A DNA stretch of 64,000 bases from Caulobacter sp. X (GTDB lineage: Bacteria > Pseudomonadota > Alphaproteobacteria > Caulobacterales > Caulobacteraceae): NCBI RefSeq assembly GCF_002742635.1, contig NZ_PEGF01000001.1, positions 1,302,001 through 1,366,000 of the forward strand, written 5' to 3'. The position numbers and the translations under genes are program-made. This document shows, one piece after another, positions 42,083-50,156 of the stretch. Position 1 is the first letter of the stretch. Each line of letters opens with the position of its first letter. The notes under the pieces are model-generated. The model saw only the letters and a program-made list of their open reading frames with translations. It was not told the origin of the DNA and did no database searches.

Positions 42083-42708
42083 GCGCGCGCCAGCCCCCGC
42101 AGCGCCGTCGCCTCGATCGCCTCCAGCAGCCGCTCATTGGTCAGCCCCGGCGTCTGCGGCGTCCACTTGACCAGCCAGATCAGCATGCCGACCAAGAGCT
42201 GCACCACCAGCGGCGGCTCGCACGGGGCGATGGTGCCGTCGGCCACGCCCTCTTCCAGGAAGCGCTCCAGGCCCTTGCGCAGCTCGGCGGTGCGCGTCTC
42301 GATCGCGTCGCGCTGGACGTCGTCCAGATACGAGTTGTCGCCGAAATAGAGCTGCGGGCCATTGTCGACCGCGTCGTCCAGCACCGCGCGGAAAAGGCGG
42401 CGAAGCTTGCAAAGGCCGGTTCCGCCCGCGGCGTCGACCGCCAGCAGAATGGCCTCGAACCGGTCCAGCGACTGATGGTGGCCCGCGAAGGCCAGGGCCT
42501 GCTTGTTGGGGAAGTAGTAGTAGAGCGCCGCGTCGCGCAGATCGAGCGCGGCGGCGATGTCGGTCATCGTGGCGGCCGCGAAGCCCTTGGCGTTGATGAT
42601 CTCGATGGCGGCGCGCAGGATCGCCTCGCGCTTCCTCAGGGACTTCTGGCTCTGCGCCAGAGGCCTGATGTCCTCCGCCGGCGTCAGGGGTTCCCCCGCC
42701 CTCGACAA
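42079..42708 (-). CDS. TetR-family transcriptional regulator
   Basis: A 209-residue TetR repressor. A TTG start at 42708 is preferred because GGAGGAG lies six bases upstream and no ATG is available nearby. The HTH (about 25-70) reads REAILRAAIEIINAKGFAAAT, TDIAAALDLRDAALYYYFPNKQAL. The ligand domain is helical with FGDNSYLDD and EEGVADGTIAPCEPPLVVQLLVG. It resembles the FabR/AcrR-like TetR_C_33 or YsiA groups. No neighbouring gene on its strand gives a target. TTCTA-N8-TAGAA at 42803-42820, about 100 bases upstream, is a possible operator for itself or for the divergent TBDR. Confidence 0.82.
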   Translation of the reverse strand: MSRAGEPLTPAEDIRPLAQSQKSLRKREAILRAAIEIINAKGFAAATMTDIAAALDLRDAALYYYFPNKQALAFAGHHQSLDRFEAILLAVDAAGGTGLCKLRRLFRAVLDDAVDNGPQLYFGDNSYLDDVQRDAIETRTAELRKGLERFLEEGVADGTIAPCEPPLVVQLLVGMLIWLVKWTPQTPGLTNERLLEAIEATALRGLARA

Positions 42709-43074
42709 TGGTCGCTCCTCCGCCCGGCGCGCTTGATTCTGCGTCCAGCGACTGCCGGTCTGCCAAGCTCTCCCCTAACGGCAACGCAATCAATCGGATA
42801 ATTTCTAACTTGCACTAGAATATCGAGAGCATGTTAGATTTCCCCTTAGCTCAGCACGGGATGCAAGACCGTGCTGGCTTGGGGCAAAAAATGACGGACA
42901 GCGTCCGCATCCACGGTCCGGCTCTTCCGACCGCCACGCGCGGCCCGAACGGCCGGCCGAGGCCGCCCTTACCCAACGTCAAGAAAAACGCCCTTCCCTC
43001 CAGGAACTCCGGTCAAGCTCGAGCCGGAGCGGGAAGAGGCGCGGATAAAAATAAAACACATCAGGGAGTTACAT
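42709..43074. promoter_or_regulatory. Divergent region, TetR / TBDR
   Basis: 366 bases. The left half is AT-rich with TTCTA-N8-TAGAA (42803-42820) and a wider TCTAAC ... GTTAGA pair (42804-42838). A hairpin with CAGCACGG/CCGTGCTG arms lies at about 42852-42876. The right half is GC-rich leader before the TBDR ribosome-binding site (CAGGGAGTTACAT). I see no gene. Confidence 0.5.
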
Positions 43075-45579
43075 ATGAGAAACGTCCAGATGCTGGGGGT
43101 TTCGGCCCTGGCGCTCGCCATCGCCGCCCCCGCCTTCGCCCAACAAACCAAACCCGCTGACGCCACCGCCGTCGAGGAGATCGTCGTCACCGCCACCAAG
43201 CGGGAACAGACCCTGCAAGACGTGCCGATCTCGGTCGCCGTCACCGGCCAGCAGACGATCGAACGGGCCCAGGTCCGCGACCTGATCGACCTGCAATCGG
43301 TCGTGCCGTCGCTGAAGGTGTCGCAATTCAACGCCACCGGTCAGACGAATTTCGTCATCCGCGGCTTCGGCAACGGCAACGGCAACGACGGCATCGAAAG
43401 CTCGGTCGGCGTCTTCATCGACGGCGTCTACCGCAGCCGCTCGGCCGCCGCCCTCGACGACCTTCCCGAGGTCGAGCGCATCGAAGTGCTGCGCGGCCCG
43501 CAATCGACCCTGTTCGGCAAGAACGTGTCGGCCGGCGCGATCAGCATCGTCACCAAGCGCCCGCAGTTCGACGCCGGCGGCAAGCTGGAAGCCACGATCG
43601 GCAACTACAACACCCGCCAGATCAAGGGCACCTTCACCGGACCGCTCAGCGACACCTTGGCCGTCCGGGTTTCGGGCAGCTACAACAAGCGCGACGGCTT
43701 CTTCACCAACCTGACCACCGGCAACGACGTCAACGACCGTAACCGCTGGTCGATCCGCGGCGACGTCCTGTGGGAGCCGACCGACAAGACCTCGTTCCGG
43801 GTCATCGCCGACTACAACAAGATCAAGGAGACCTGCTGCGCGGTCAGCTCGATCCTCAACGGCCCCGCCACCCTGGCGATCGGCGCCGTGCTCAAGAAGC
43901 CGATCAGCGACACGACCAAGGTCTTCGACCGCAACGTCATCTTCAACACCGATCCCAACAACGACCTGTCGGGCAAGGGTGTCTCGGGCCAGGTCGACCA
44001 TGACCTGGGCTTCGCCAAGCTGACGGCGATCACCGCCTACCGGAACCAGAAGAACGCGTCCTTCCAGGACATCGACTTCACCGGCGCGGACATCTCGAAC
44101 AACCGCACGTCCAACACGATCAAGACCTTCACCCAGGAAGTCCGCCTGGCCTCCAGCGGCGATGGTCCGATCAGCTGGCTGGCCGGCGGCTTCTACCAGC
44201 ACGAAAAGCTCGATACCGGCCGCACCATCACCTACGGCACGGACATCCGCGCCTTCGCGGACGCCCTGTCGGGCGCCGTGCCGGCCACGCTGCTGGCCGC
44301 CCTGCCGGCGACGATCCGTCCGGCCCTGACCGGCAAGTCGAACCTCTATGCGCTGGAGTTCCTGCAGAGCCTGGCGACGCCGACCCTGGTCAAGCCCGGC
44401 TCGACCTACTTCCAGCCCGGCCAGGGCATCGACGACTACTACAGCATGAAGCAGACGTCGTACTCGCTGTTCGGCCAGGTCGACTATCGCGTGACCGACA
44501 AGCTGACCCTGACGGGCGGTCTCGCCTACTTGAACGACGACAAGAAGGCCCGTTCGAACGTCGTCATGAACGACCCGTTCTCGGCCCTGAACCTGGGCGC
44601 TGTGCCGCAGTTCCCGGCCCTGGGTCTGCCGGGCAACCTGTATAGCGCCCTGGGCGCCCTGCAGTTCTTCTACGGCAACACCACCAACCACGGCCCGGTC
44701 AACTTCCCGAACGCGACCGAGTCCGGCGAGCTGAAGGCCGACAAGGTCACCTACGCGGTGCGCGCGGCCTACGACTTCGGCGCCATCAACGCCTATGTCA
44801 GCTACTCCACGGGCTGGAAGGCCGGCGCCTACAACCTGTCGTCGGACAGCCGTCCGCCGAACGCCAACGGCGTGGGCCGCACCGCCAATCCGGAAAACGT
44901 CGACGTCTACGAACTGGGCGTGAAGGCCAACTTCCCGGGTGGTTACGCCAACGTCGCGGTGTTCAAGCAGTCGATCAAGGGCTTCCAGTCGAACGCCTTC
45001 ACGGGCCTTGGCTACAGCCTGGTCAACGCCGGCGAGGAGTCGGTCAAGGGCTTCGAGATCGACAGCGCCTGGCGTCCGGTCAGCTGGCTGAACCTGGCCG
45101 CCGCGGCGACCTACCTGGATCCGAAGTACGACAAGTTCACCGGGGCGGCCTGCGTGAACTATGACACCGTCCGCTGCCCCGTCGATCCGGCCACCGGCCG
45201 CCGTCCGAACTTCCGGGACCTGACCGGCGATCGCCCGGCGGGCATCCCGAAGTGGTCGTTCTCGACCTCGGCGACGGTCAATCGCGACCTGGGCGGCGAC
45301 TACCAGGGCTACGCCCGGGTGGAATACGACTATGTCAGCAAGACCCAGCTGACCGAGACGACCCCGCCGGAGCTGTCGACCTGGGGCCAGAAGGTGGTCA
45401 ATGCCAGCGTGGGCGTCACCAACACGGCCAAGCAGATCGAGGTCATGGCCTGGGTGCGTAACCTGACCAAGGACGACAGCCTGATCTCGACCTTCCCCAC
45501 CGTGGCGCAGGACGGCAGCTACAGCGGCTATCCGAACGCCCCGCGCACCTACGGCGTGACGGTCCGCAAGACGTTCTAG
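43075..45579 (+). CDS. TonB-dependent receptor
   Basis: Outer-membrane receptor of 834 residues. The ATG at 43075 follows AGGGAGTTACAT. The signal peptide ends AFA at about 22. The TonB box VEEIVVTATKREQ is at about 33-45. The plug has VFIDGVYRSRSAAALDDL and VERIEVLRGPQSTLFGKNVSAGAISIVTK. The barrel ends RTYGVTVRKTF. This is the same plug class as the receptor at 17131. It precedes a GH2 enzyme with a glucuronidase signature and an MFS carrier, but a strong terminator at 45604 separates it from them. Its substrate may be a glucuronate-containing oligosaccharide, inferred from position only. Confidence 0.9.
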   Translation: MRNVQMLGVSALALAIAAPAFAQQTKPADATAVEEIVVTATKREQTLQDVPISVAVTGQQTIERAQVRDLIDLQSVVPSLKVSQFNATGQTNFVIRGFGNGNGNDGIESSVGVFIDGVYRSRSAAALDDLPEVERIEVLRGPQSTLFGKNVSAGAISIVTKRPQFDAGGKLEATIGNYNTRQIKGTFTGPLSDTLAVRVSGSYNKRDGFFTNLTTGNDVNDRNRWSIRGDVLWEPTDKTSFRVIADYNKIKETCCAVSSILNGPATLAIGAVLKKPISDTTKVFDRNVIFNTDPNNDLSGKGVSGQVDHDLGFAKLTAITAYRNQKNASFQDIDFTGADISNNRTSNTIKTFTQEVRLASSGDGPISWLAGGFYQHEKLDTGRTITYGTDIRAFADALSGAVPATLLAALPATIRPALTGKSNLYALEFLQSLATPTLVKPGSTYFQPGQGIDDYYSMKQTSYSLFGQVDYRVTDKLTLTGGLAYLNDDKKARSNVVMNDPFSALNLGAVPQFPALGLPGNLYSALGALQFFYGNTTNHGPVNFPNATESGELKADKVTYAVRAAYDFGAINAYVSYSTGWKAGAYNLSSDSRPPNANGVGRTANPENVDVYELGVKANFPGGYANVAVFKQSIKGFQSNAFTGLGYSLVNAGEESVKGFEIDSAWRPVSWLNLAAAATYLDPKYDKFTGAACVNYDTVRCPVDPATGRRPNFRDLTGDRPAGIPKWSFSTSATVNRDLGGDYQGYARVEYDYVSKTQLTETTPPELSTWGQKVVNASVGVTNTAKQIEVMAWVRNLTKDDSLISTFPTVAQDGSYSGYPNAPRTYGVTVRKTF

Positions 45580-45603
45580 GATCTTCGCACCATCGTTCAG
45601 AGG

Positions 45604-45636
45604 GGGCGGCTCCAACCGGGGCCGCCCTTTTCTTTT
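45604..45636 (+). terminator. Intrinsic terminator after the TBDR
   Basis: GGGCGGC / GCCGCCC arms with a 10-base loop at 45604-45627, followed by TTTTCTTTT, 25 bases after the TBDR stop. Confidence 0.88.
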
Positions 45637-45639
45637 CAC

Positions 45640-45654
45640 AGTGGCCTGACCACT
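45640..45654. promoter_or_regulatory. Candidate GntR operator upstream of the GH2 glucuronidase
   Basis: AGTGGCCTGACCACT, a near-palindrome. It contains TGGCCTGACCA, the same 11-mer found upstream of manD at 56058. It lies 63 bases before the GH2 start. Confidence 0.65.
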
Positions 45655-45716
45655 ATCCGACCGCGTCAGACCATGCTTCAACTCCTCCAAGGCCAAAGGC
45701 CGCGTGGGAGGATGCG

Positions 45717-47570
45717 ATGGGACCGGGACTGAAGACCCTAATCGGCGCGGCGTGCGCCTTGATGATCGCGGCGCCGGCTCTGGCTTCTTCGCCGACCCTG
45801 ACCCGCGCCGACCTACGCGACGGCGTCGATCTCTCTGGCACTTGGCATTACTCGGTCGACCCTTATCGCGACGGCTTGGCCGGCTTTCATCGCGGACCGC
45901 CCAACCCGGGCCACCGGCGCTATGAGGACGTCGATGTCGACGCCCTGACGCGTGCCAAGCCGACGGCCCTCTACGAATACGACATGGACCGCAGCCCGAC
46001 GGCGACCCTGCCGCAGGCCTGGATCGGCCACGATCCGACGCTCCGCTATTACCAGGGCCTGATGTGGTACCAGCGCCGCTTCGACGCGCCGGCGCTGAAG
46101 CCCGGCCAACGCGCCTTCCTGCGCTTCGAGGCCGCCAACTACGCCGCCAAGGTCTATCTGAACGGCAAGCCCGTCGGCGAGCACGAGGGCGGCTTCACGC
46201 CGTTCTCGATGGAGGTCACCGACGTCCTTCGCGACAGCAACAACCAACTTACGGTCGGGGTGGACTCCACCGCCCGAGACGACGGCGTGCCGCCGCCGGT
46301 CACCGACTGGGAGAACTATGGCGGAATCACCCGGCCCATGCGGTTGGTCATCACGCCCGGCACCTTCATCGACGAAGCCTGGGTGCGCTTGTCCAAGGAC
46401 GGCAAGATCGCCGCCACCGTGACGCTGGACGGCGCCCAGGCGGCGAACCAGGAGGTTCACGTGCGCGTCGCCGAGCTGGGTCTCGACATCGCGGGCAAGA
46501 CGGACGCCAAAGGGGTGCTGAACGTTTCGGCGCCCGCGCCCAAGCGCCTGGCCCGCTGGTCGCCAGAGAGCCCGAAGCTCTACGATGTCGTCGTCCAGTC
46601 CGGCGAGGACCGCCTGACGGATCGGGTTGGCTTCCGCACCGTCGAGACCAAGGGCTCGGAGATCCTGCTGAACGGCAAGCCGATCTTCCTGCGCGGCGTC
46701 TCGATCCACGAGGAGGAGCTGGGCGACAACCCCGCGCGCACGATCACCGAGGCGGGCGCCCGCGCCCTGCTCAGCGAGGTGAAGACCGGCCTGCACGGCA
46801 ATTTCGTGCGCCTAGCCCACTATCCCCACAGCGAAATCACCACCCGGCTGGCCGACGAGATGGGCCTGTTGGTCTGGAGCGAGATCCCCGTCTACTGGCT
46901 GGTCGACTTCGCCAATCCGCGCACGCTGGCCCTGGCGCGCGGCATGCTGGCCGACAACATTCGCCGTGACCGCAATCGCGCGTCGATCATCCTGTGGAGC
47001 GTGGCCAACGAGACGCCGATCACCGAAGCGCGCAACGCCTTCCTCTACGAGCTGGTCGACGAGGTCCGCGCCCTGGACGACACGCGCCTCGTCACCGCGG
47101 CCCTGCTGACCGACCGCAAGACGGTCGACGGCCGGCCGCTGATGGGTCTCAACGACCCGCTGGCCGACAAGCTCGATGTGCTGGCGGCCAACACCTATAA
47201 CGGCTGGTACAGCGACGACGCGCTCGACGCCCTGCCCGACATGGCCTGGAAGGCGACCGACAAGCCGATGGTGTTCTCTGAGTTCGGCGCCGACGCCCTG
47301 GCCGGCTTCAGCGATCCCGTCCTGATGCGCAAGTTCTCCGAGGACTTCCAGAAGCGCTACTACGAAAAGACCCTGGCCATGGCCCGCAAGATCCCCACCC
47401 TGCGCGGCATGTCGCCCTGGATCCTCAAGGACTTCCGCGCGCCCCGACGCCAGCACCCGGTCTATCAGCAGGGTTGGAACCGCAAGGGTCTGATCTCGCC
47501 CACGGGTCGCCGCAAGCCGGCCTTCTTCGTCCTGCGCGCGTTCTACGACGACAAGGCGGCGGGGCGCTGA
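45717..47570 (+). CDS. GH2 beta-glucuronidase, exported (probable)
   Basis: Glycoside hydrolase family 2 enzyme of 617 residues. The ATG at 45717 follows GGGAGGATGCG. The signal peptide ends ALA at about residue 23, so it acts in the periplasm. A jelly-roll domain (about 35-210), Ig-like domain (about 215-310) and TIM barrel follow. Acid/base Glu432 is in ILWSVANET, and nucleophile Glu522 is in VFSEFGAD. Asn588-Arg-Lys-Gly591 in GWNRKGL matches the NxKG motif with which beta-glucuronidases bind the substrate carboxylate; this separates it from galactosidases. A GntR-type operator identical in core to that of manD precedes it. Released glucuronate would be handled by the ManD pathway. An MFS gene follows after 131 bases. 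Confidence 0.82.
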   Translation: MGPGLKTLIGAACALMIAAPALASSPTLTRADLRDGVDLSGTWHYSVDPYRDGLAGFHRGPPNPGHRRYEDVDVDALTRAKPTALYEYDMDRSPTATLPQAWIGHDPTLRYYQGLMWYQRRFDAPALKPGQRAFLRFEAANYAAKVYLNGKPVGEHEGGFTPFSMEVTDVLRDSNNQLTVGVDSTARDDGVPPPVTDWENYGGITRPMRLVITPGTFIDEAWVRLSKDGKIAATVTLDGAQAANQEVHVRVAELGLDIAGKTDAKGVLNVSAPAPKRLARWSPESPKLYDVVVQSGEDRLTDRVGFRTVETKGSEILLNGKPIFLRGVSIHEEELGDNPARTITEAGARALLSEVKTGLHGNFVRLAHYPHSEITTRLADEMGLLVWSEIPVYWLVDFANPRTLALARGMLADNIRRDRNRASIILWSVANETPITEARNAFLYELVDEVRALDDTRLVTAALLTDRKTVDGRPLMGLNDPLADKLDVLAANTYNGWYSDDALDALPDMAWKATDKPMVFSEFGADALAGFSDPVLMRKFSEDFQKRYYEKTLAMARKIPTLRGMSPWILKDFRAPRRQHPVYQQGWNRKGLISPTGRRKPAFFVLRAFYDDKAAGR

Positions 47571-47648
47571 GGCCCCGCCGACCATCGACCTTGGTCGGGG
47601 TGGCGCGCCCCTCCCGACGCCGCTAACCGGACAGGCGGTATTGGCCCC

Positions 47649-47705
47649 ATGAACGATGAGGATGGCATGACGACGCGCTTGCAGCTGACGGCGGCCATCG
47701 CATGA
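47649..47705 (+). CDS. Possible 18-codon leader ORF before the MFS gene
   Basis: A short frame, MNDEDGMTTRLQLTAAIA, whose TGA overlaps the ATG of the MFS gene (ATGA). An internal ATG at 47667 has GAGG five bases upstream and would give a 12-residue peptide. The MFS start itself has no good ribosome-binding site, so translation of this frame could carry ribosomes to it. It could equally be chance. Confidence 0.25.
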   Translation: MNDEDGMTTRLQLTAAIA

Positions 47706-49012
47706 GCCTGGAAGTCTCGACCGTCCGCCGGGTGACCGCGCGGCTGATGCCGCTGTTCTGCATCATGTACCTGATCGCGTACATCGACCGGCAGAACGTC
47801 TCGTACGCCAAGCTGGAGATGGTCCAGGCGCTGGGCCTCAGCGAGGCCGCCTATGGCCTCGGCGCCAGCCTGTTCTTCGTCGGCTATTTCCTGTTCGAGG
47901 CGCCCTCGAACCTGATCCTGGCGAAGGTCGGCGCGCGCGTCTGGTTCGCGCGGATCATGTTCACCTGGGGCCTGGTGACCTTGGCGCTGGGCTTCACCCA
48001 GAACGCGACGATGTTCTACATCCTGCGCTTCCTGCTGGGGGTGACCGAGGCCGGCTTCTTCCCGGGCGTGCTGTACGTCCTGACGCTGTGGTTCCCGCAC
48101 GCCCACCGCGCCCGCATGGTCGGCCTGTTCATGATCGCCTCGGCCCTGGCCAACGCGGTCGGGGCGATGATCGGCGGGGCCCTGCTCGACCTTCACGGCC
48201 TGCTCGGCCTGGCGGGTTGGCAATGGGTGTTCCTGGCCACGGGCGTGCCCGCCGTGCTGATGACGCCTTACGTGCTCTGGAAGCTGCCTGACGGTCCGGA
48301 AAAGGCCCCATGGCTGGCGCCCGAGCAGAAGTCCTGGCTGGCCCAGACCCTGGCGGGCGAGGACGTGGGCCAGGACACCAGCCACGCCGGCGCCTGGAAG
48401 GCCATGCTGGATCCGCGCGTTCTGCTGCTGGCGGGTCTCTATATCGGCATGCCGCTGGGAGCCTACGGCCTCAGCTATTGGCTGCCGACGATCGTCAAGG
48501 CGTTCGGCGTGTCGAACACCGTCAACGGCCTGATCAACATCATCCCCTGGGTCCTGGTCGCCGCAGCCCTGTGGTGGGTCCCCCAGCATGCGGCCAAGCG
48601 CGGCTTCACCGTCTGGCACGTCGCCGGTCCGCCGCTGCTGGCCGCCGTGGCCTTGGTCGCCAGCGTCGTGGTCCCAGGGACCTGGGCGAAGTTCGCGCTG
48701 CTGTGCGTCGCGGCGCCCGCCATTTTCGCGGGGCAGCCCGGTTTCTGGAGCCTGCCGCCCAGCTTCCTGCGCGGCCCGCGCGCCGCCGCCGGCATCGCCG
48801 CGATCAACGCCGTCGGCAATCTCGGCGGCTTCATCGCGCAGAACGTCGTGCCGATCATCCGCGACTCAACCGGCAGCAATCTGGCCCCGATGCTGTTCCT
48901 GGCGGCCTGTCTGACCCTTACCGGAGGGCTGGTCTTCGTGGCCTTCCGCGTATTGGGGACGGGGCCCAAGGCCGCTCAACCTCAAGAATTGCCTAAAACC
49001 CAGGCAAAGTAA
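47702..49012 (+). CDS. MFS transporter, ACS family (sugar-acid or glycoside)
   Basis: Inner-membrane carrier of 436 residues with twelve helices. Helix 1 and its loop (LFCIMYLIAYIDRQNVSYAKL) and helix 2-4 motifs (LFEAPSNLILAKVGARVWFARI, RFLLGVTEAGFFPGVLYVL) place it in the ACS phthalate/tartrate/glucarate-permease branch. It may move hexuronate or a uronate-derived product from the GH2 enzyme upstream. The ATG at 47702 lacks a clear ribosome-binding site and overlaps the stop of a tiny upstream frame. Two tandem terminators close the transcript. Confidence 0.85.
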   Translation: MSLEVSTVRRVTARLMPLFCIMYLIAYIDRQNVSYAKLEMVQALGLSEAAYGLGASLFFVGYFLFEAPSNLILAKVGARVWFARIMFTWGLVTLALGFTQNATMFYILRFLLGVTEAGFFPGVLYVLTLWFPHAHRARMVGLFMIASALANAVGAMIGGALLDLHGLLGLAGWQWVFLATGVPAVLMTPYVLWKLPDGPEKAPWLAPEQKSWLAQTLAGEDVGQDTSHAGAWKAMLDPRVLLLAGLYIGMPLGAYGLSYWLPTIVKAFGVSNTVNGLINIIPWVLVAAALWWVPQHAAKRGFTVWHVAGPPLLAAVALVASVVVPGTWAKFALLCVAAPAIFAGQPGFWSLPPSFLRGPRAAAGIAAINAVGNLGGFIAQNVVPIIRDSTGSNLAPMLFLAACLTLTGGLVFVAFRVLGTGPKAAQPQELPKTQAK

Positions 49013-49093
49013 GGGATCCGCGCCGGATTGTCGCAGCGACGCAACCACAAGGAGCGTTGCCATTCCGCCAAGATTCGTTAATTGATCTGGCAC

Positions 49094-49124
49094 TCGGCGC
49101 ACCCCACCGCGCCGACACCTTTTT
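49094..49124 (+). terminator. First of two tandem terminators after the MFS gene
   Basis: TCGGCGC / GCGCCGA arms with an 8-base loop, then CACCTTTTT. It is 81 bases after the MFS stop. Confidence 0.75.
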
Positions 49125-49130
49125 GTTTCG

Positions 49131-49172
49131 GCCGGCCGGCTCGCCTCCTGGGCGTGTCGGCCGGCTTTTTTC
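49131..49172 (+). terminator. Second tandem terminator after the MFS gene
   Basis: GCCGGCCG / CGGCCGGC arms with a long GC-rich loop, followed by six T residues at 49166-49171. It sits just before the convergent dioxygenase stop at 49192. Confidence 0.8.
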
Positions 49173-49191
49173 TTGCGCGCGCCGCCTGCGC

Positions 49192-50079
49192 TTAGAAGGG
49201 CTTGTCGCCTTTGATCGTCACCCGCTCGACGACGCGCTCCTGCGGCCAGTAGTCCAGCACCGCGTAGTGCTGGGTCGCCCGGTTGTCCCAGAAGACGATC
49301 GCGTTCGGCGTCCAGCGGAAGCGGACCTGGTATTCGGGCGCCTTCACCCGGTCGAGCAGCTCGTTCAGCAGCGCCTTGGCCTCGTCCTCGGGCAGGCCGA
49401 GGATCCGGGTGGTGAAGACCTTGTTGACGAACAGGTGCTTCTCGCCGGTCTCCGGATGGGTGCGGACCACCGGGTGGATCATCGGCGGATAGGCCGCGCG
49501 CAGCTCCTGGTGCTTGGCCTCGTCGACGCGATAGCCGTAGCTCTGGATGATGTCGTGCTCGGCCGTGAGGTCGGCGATCTGGTCCTTCAGCTTCTGCGGC
49601 AGATCCCGGTAGATCGCGGCCGTATCGGCGAACAGGGTGTCGCCGCCCAGCGGCGGCATCTGGCGCATGCGCAGCACCCCGCCCATGGACGGCGCTTCGC
49701 GGAAGGTGACGTCGGTGTGCCACTTGTTGGCGGCGCGGACGATCGGGACGATCTCCTCGCGCAGCTTCATGCCGTCGGCGGCCTCGATGTGCAGGATTTC
49801 CGGAAAGCCCGGCACGTGCGCCGTCACGGGGTGTCCTTCGAGGTCGCCGAAATAGCGCCCGAAGCGGACATGATCCTCGTGGCTGATGTCCTGGTCGCGG
49901 AAGAACACGACCTTGTAGCGCAAGAGCGCCGCCCGGATCGCCGCGACGATCTCGGGCTTGAGGGGCTCGCGCAGGTCGACGCCCGAGATCTCGGCGCCCA
50001 GCACCGTGCCGGCGGGGGTCACGGTGAGGCCAGCGCAGAGGGCGGCGTCGTGTTCGGAAATGGAGACTGGGGCGTTCAT
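49192..50079 (-). CDS. TauD/TfdA-family 2OG-Fe(II) dioxygenase
   Basis: Cytoplasmic 295-residue dioxygenase. The ATG at 50079 follows GGGAGAACGCC; upstream in-frame codons encode an Arg run and look non-coding. The Fe ligands are the His and Asp of NKWHTDVTF (about 118-120) and a distal His in NRATQHYAV (about 270). A 2OG-binding Arg follows in ERVVERVTIKG. The N-terminal GTVLGAEISGVDL and YKVVFFRDQDIS are typical of the taurine/alkylsulfatase group. Substrates in the family include taurine, alkylsulfates and phenoxyacetates. No sulfonate transporter is nearby. A perfect palindrome at 50126-50144 is a probable operator. Confidence 0.85.
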   Translation of the reverse strand: MNAPVSISEHDAALCAGLTVTPAGTVLGAEISGVDLREPLKPEIVAAIRAALLRYKVVFFRDQDISHEDHVRFGRYFGDLEGHPVTAHVPGFPEILHIEAADGMKLREEIVPIVRAANKWHTDVTFREAPSMGGVLRMRQMPPLGGDTLFADTAAIYRDLPQKLKDQIADLTAEHDIIQSYGYRVDEAKHQELRAAYPPMIHPVVRTHPETGEKHLFVNKVFTTRILGLPEDEAKALLNELLDRVKAPEYQVRFRWTPNAIVFWDNRATQHYAVLDYWPQERVVERVTIKGDKPF

Positions 50080-50125
50080 GGCGTTCTCCCAAGGCCGTCT
50101 TCGGCGGCGCATGGGAGAACACTAC

Positions 50126-50144
50126 GAGTGAACAGCGTTCACTC
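50126..50144. promoter_or_regulatory. Perfect palindromic operator upstream of the TauD-like gene
   Basis: GAGTGAAC-AGC-GTTCACTC, 8-bp perfect arms with a 3-base centre, 47-65 bases upstream of the dioxygenase ATG and just past the GH43 stop (50157). The size and symmetry fit a TetR-family operator. Confidence 0.6.
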
Positions 50145-50156
50145 AATTCACAAATT

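Noticed and set aside
47571..47610. Hairpin after the GH2 glucuronidase as a terminator
   Set aside because: GC-rich complementary segments exist (CCGACC/GGTCGG), but there is no T-tract, and the MFS gene follows closely. Read-through is more likely.
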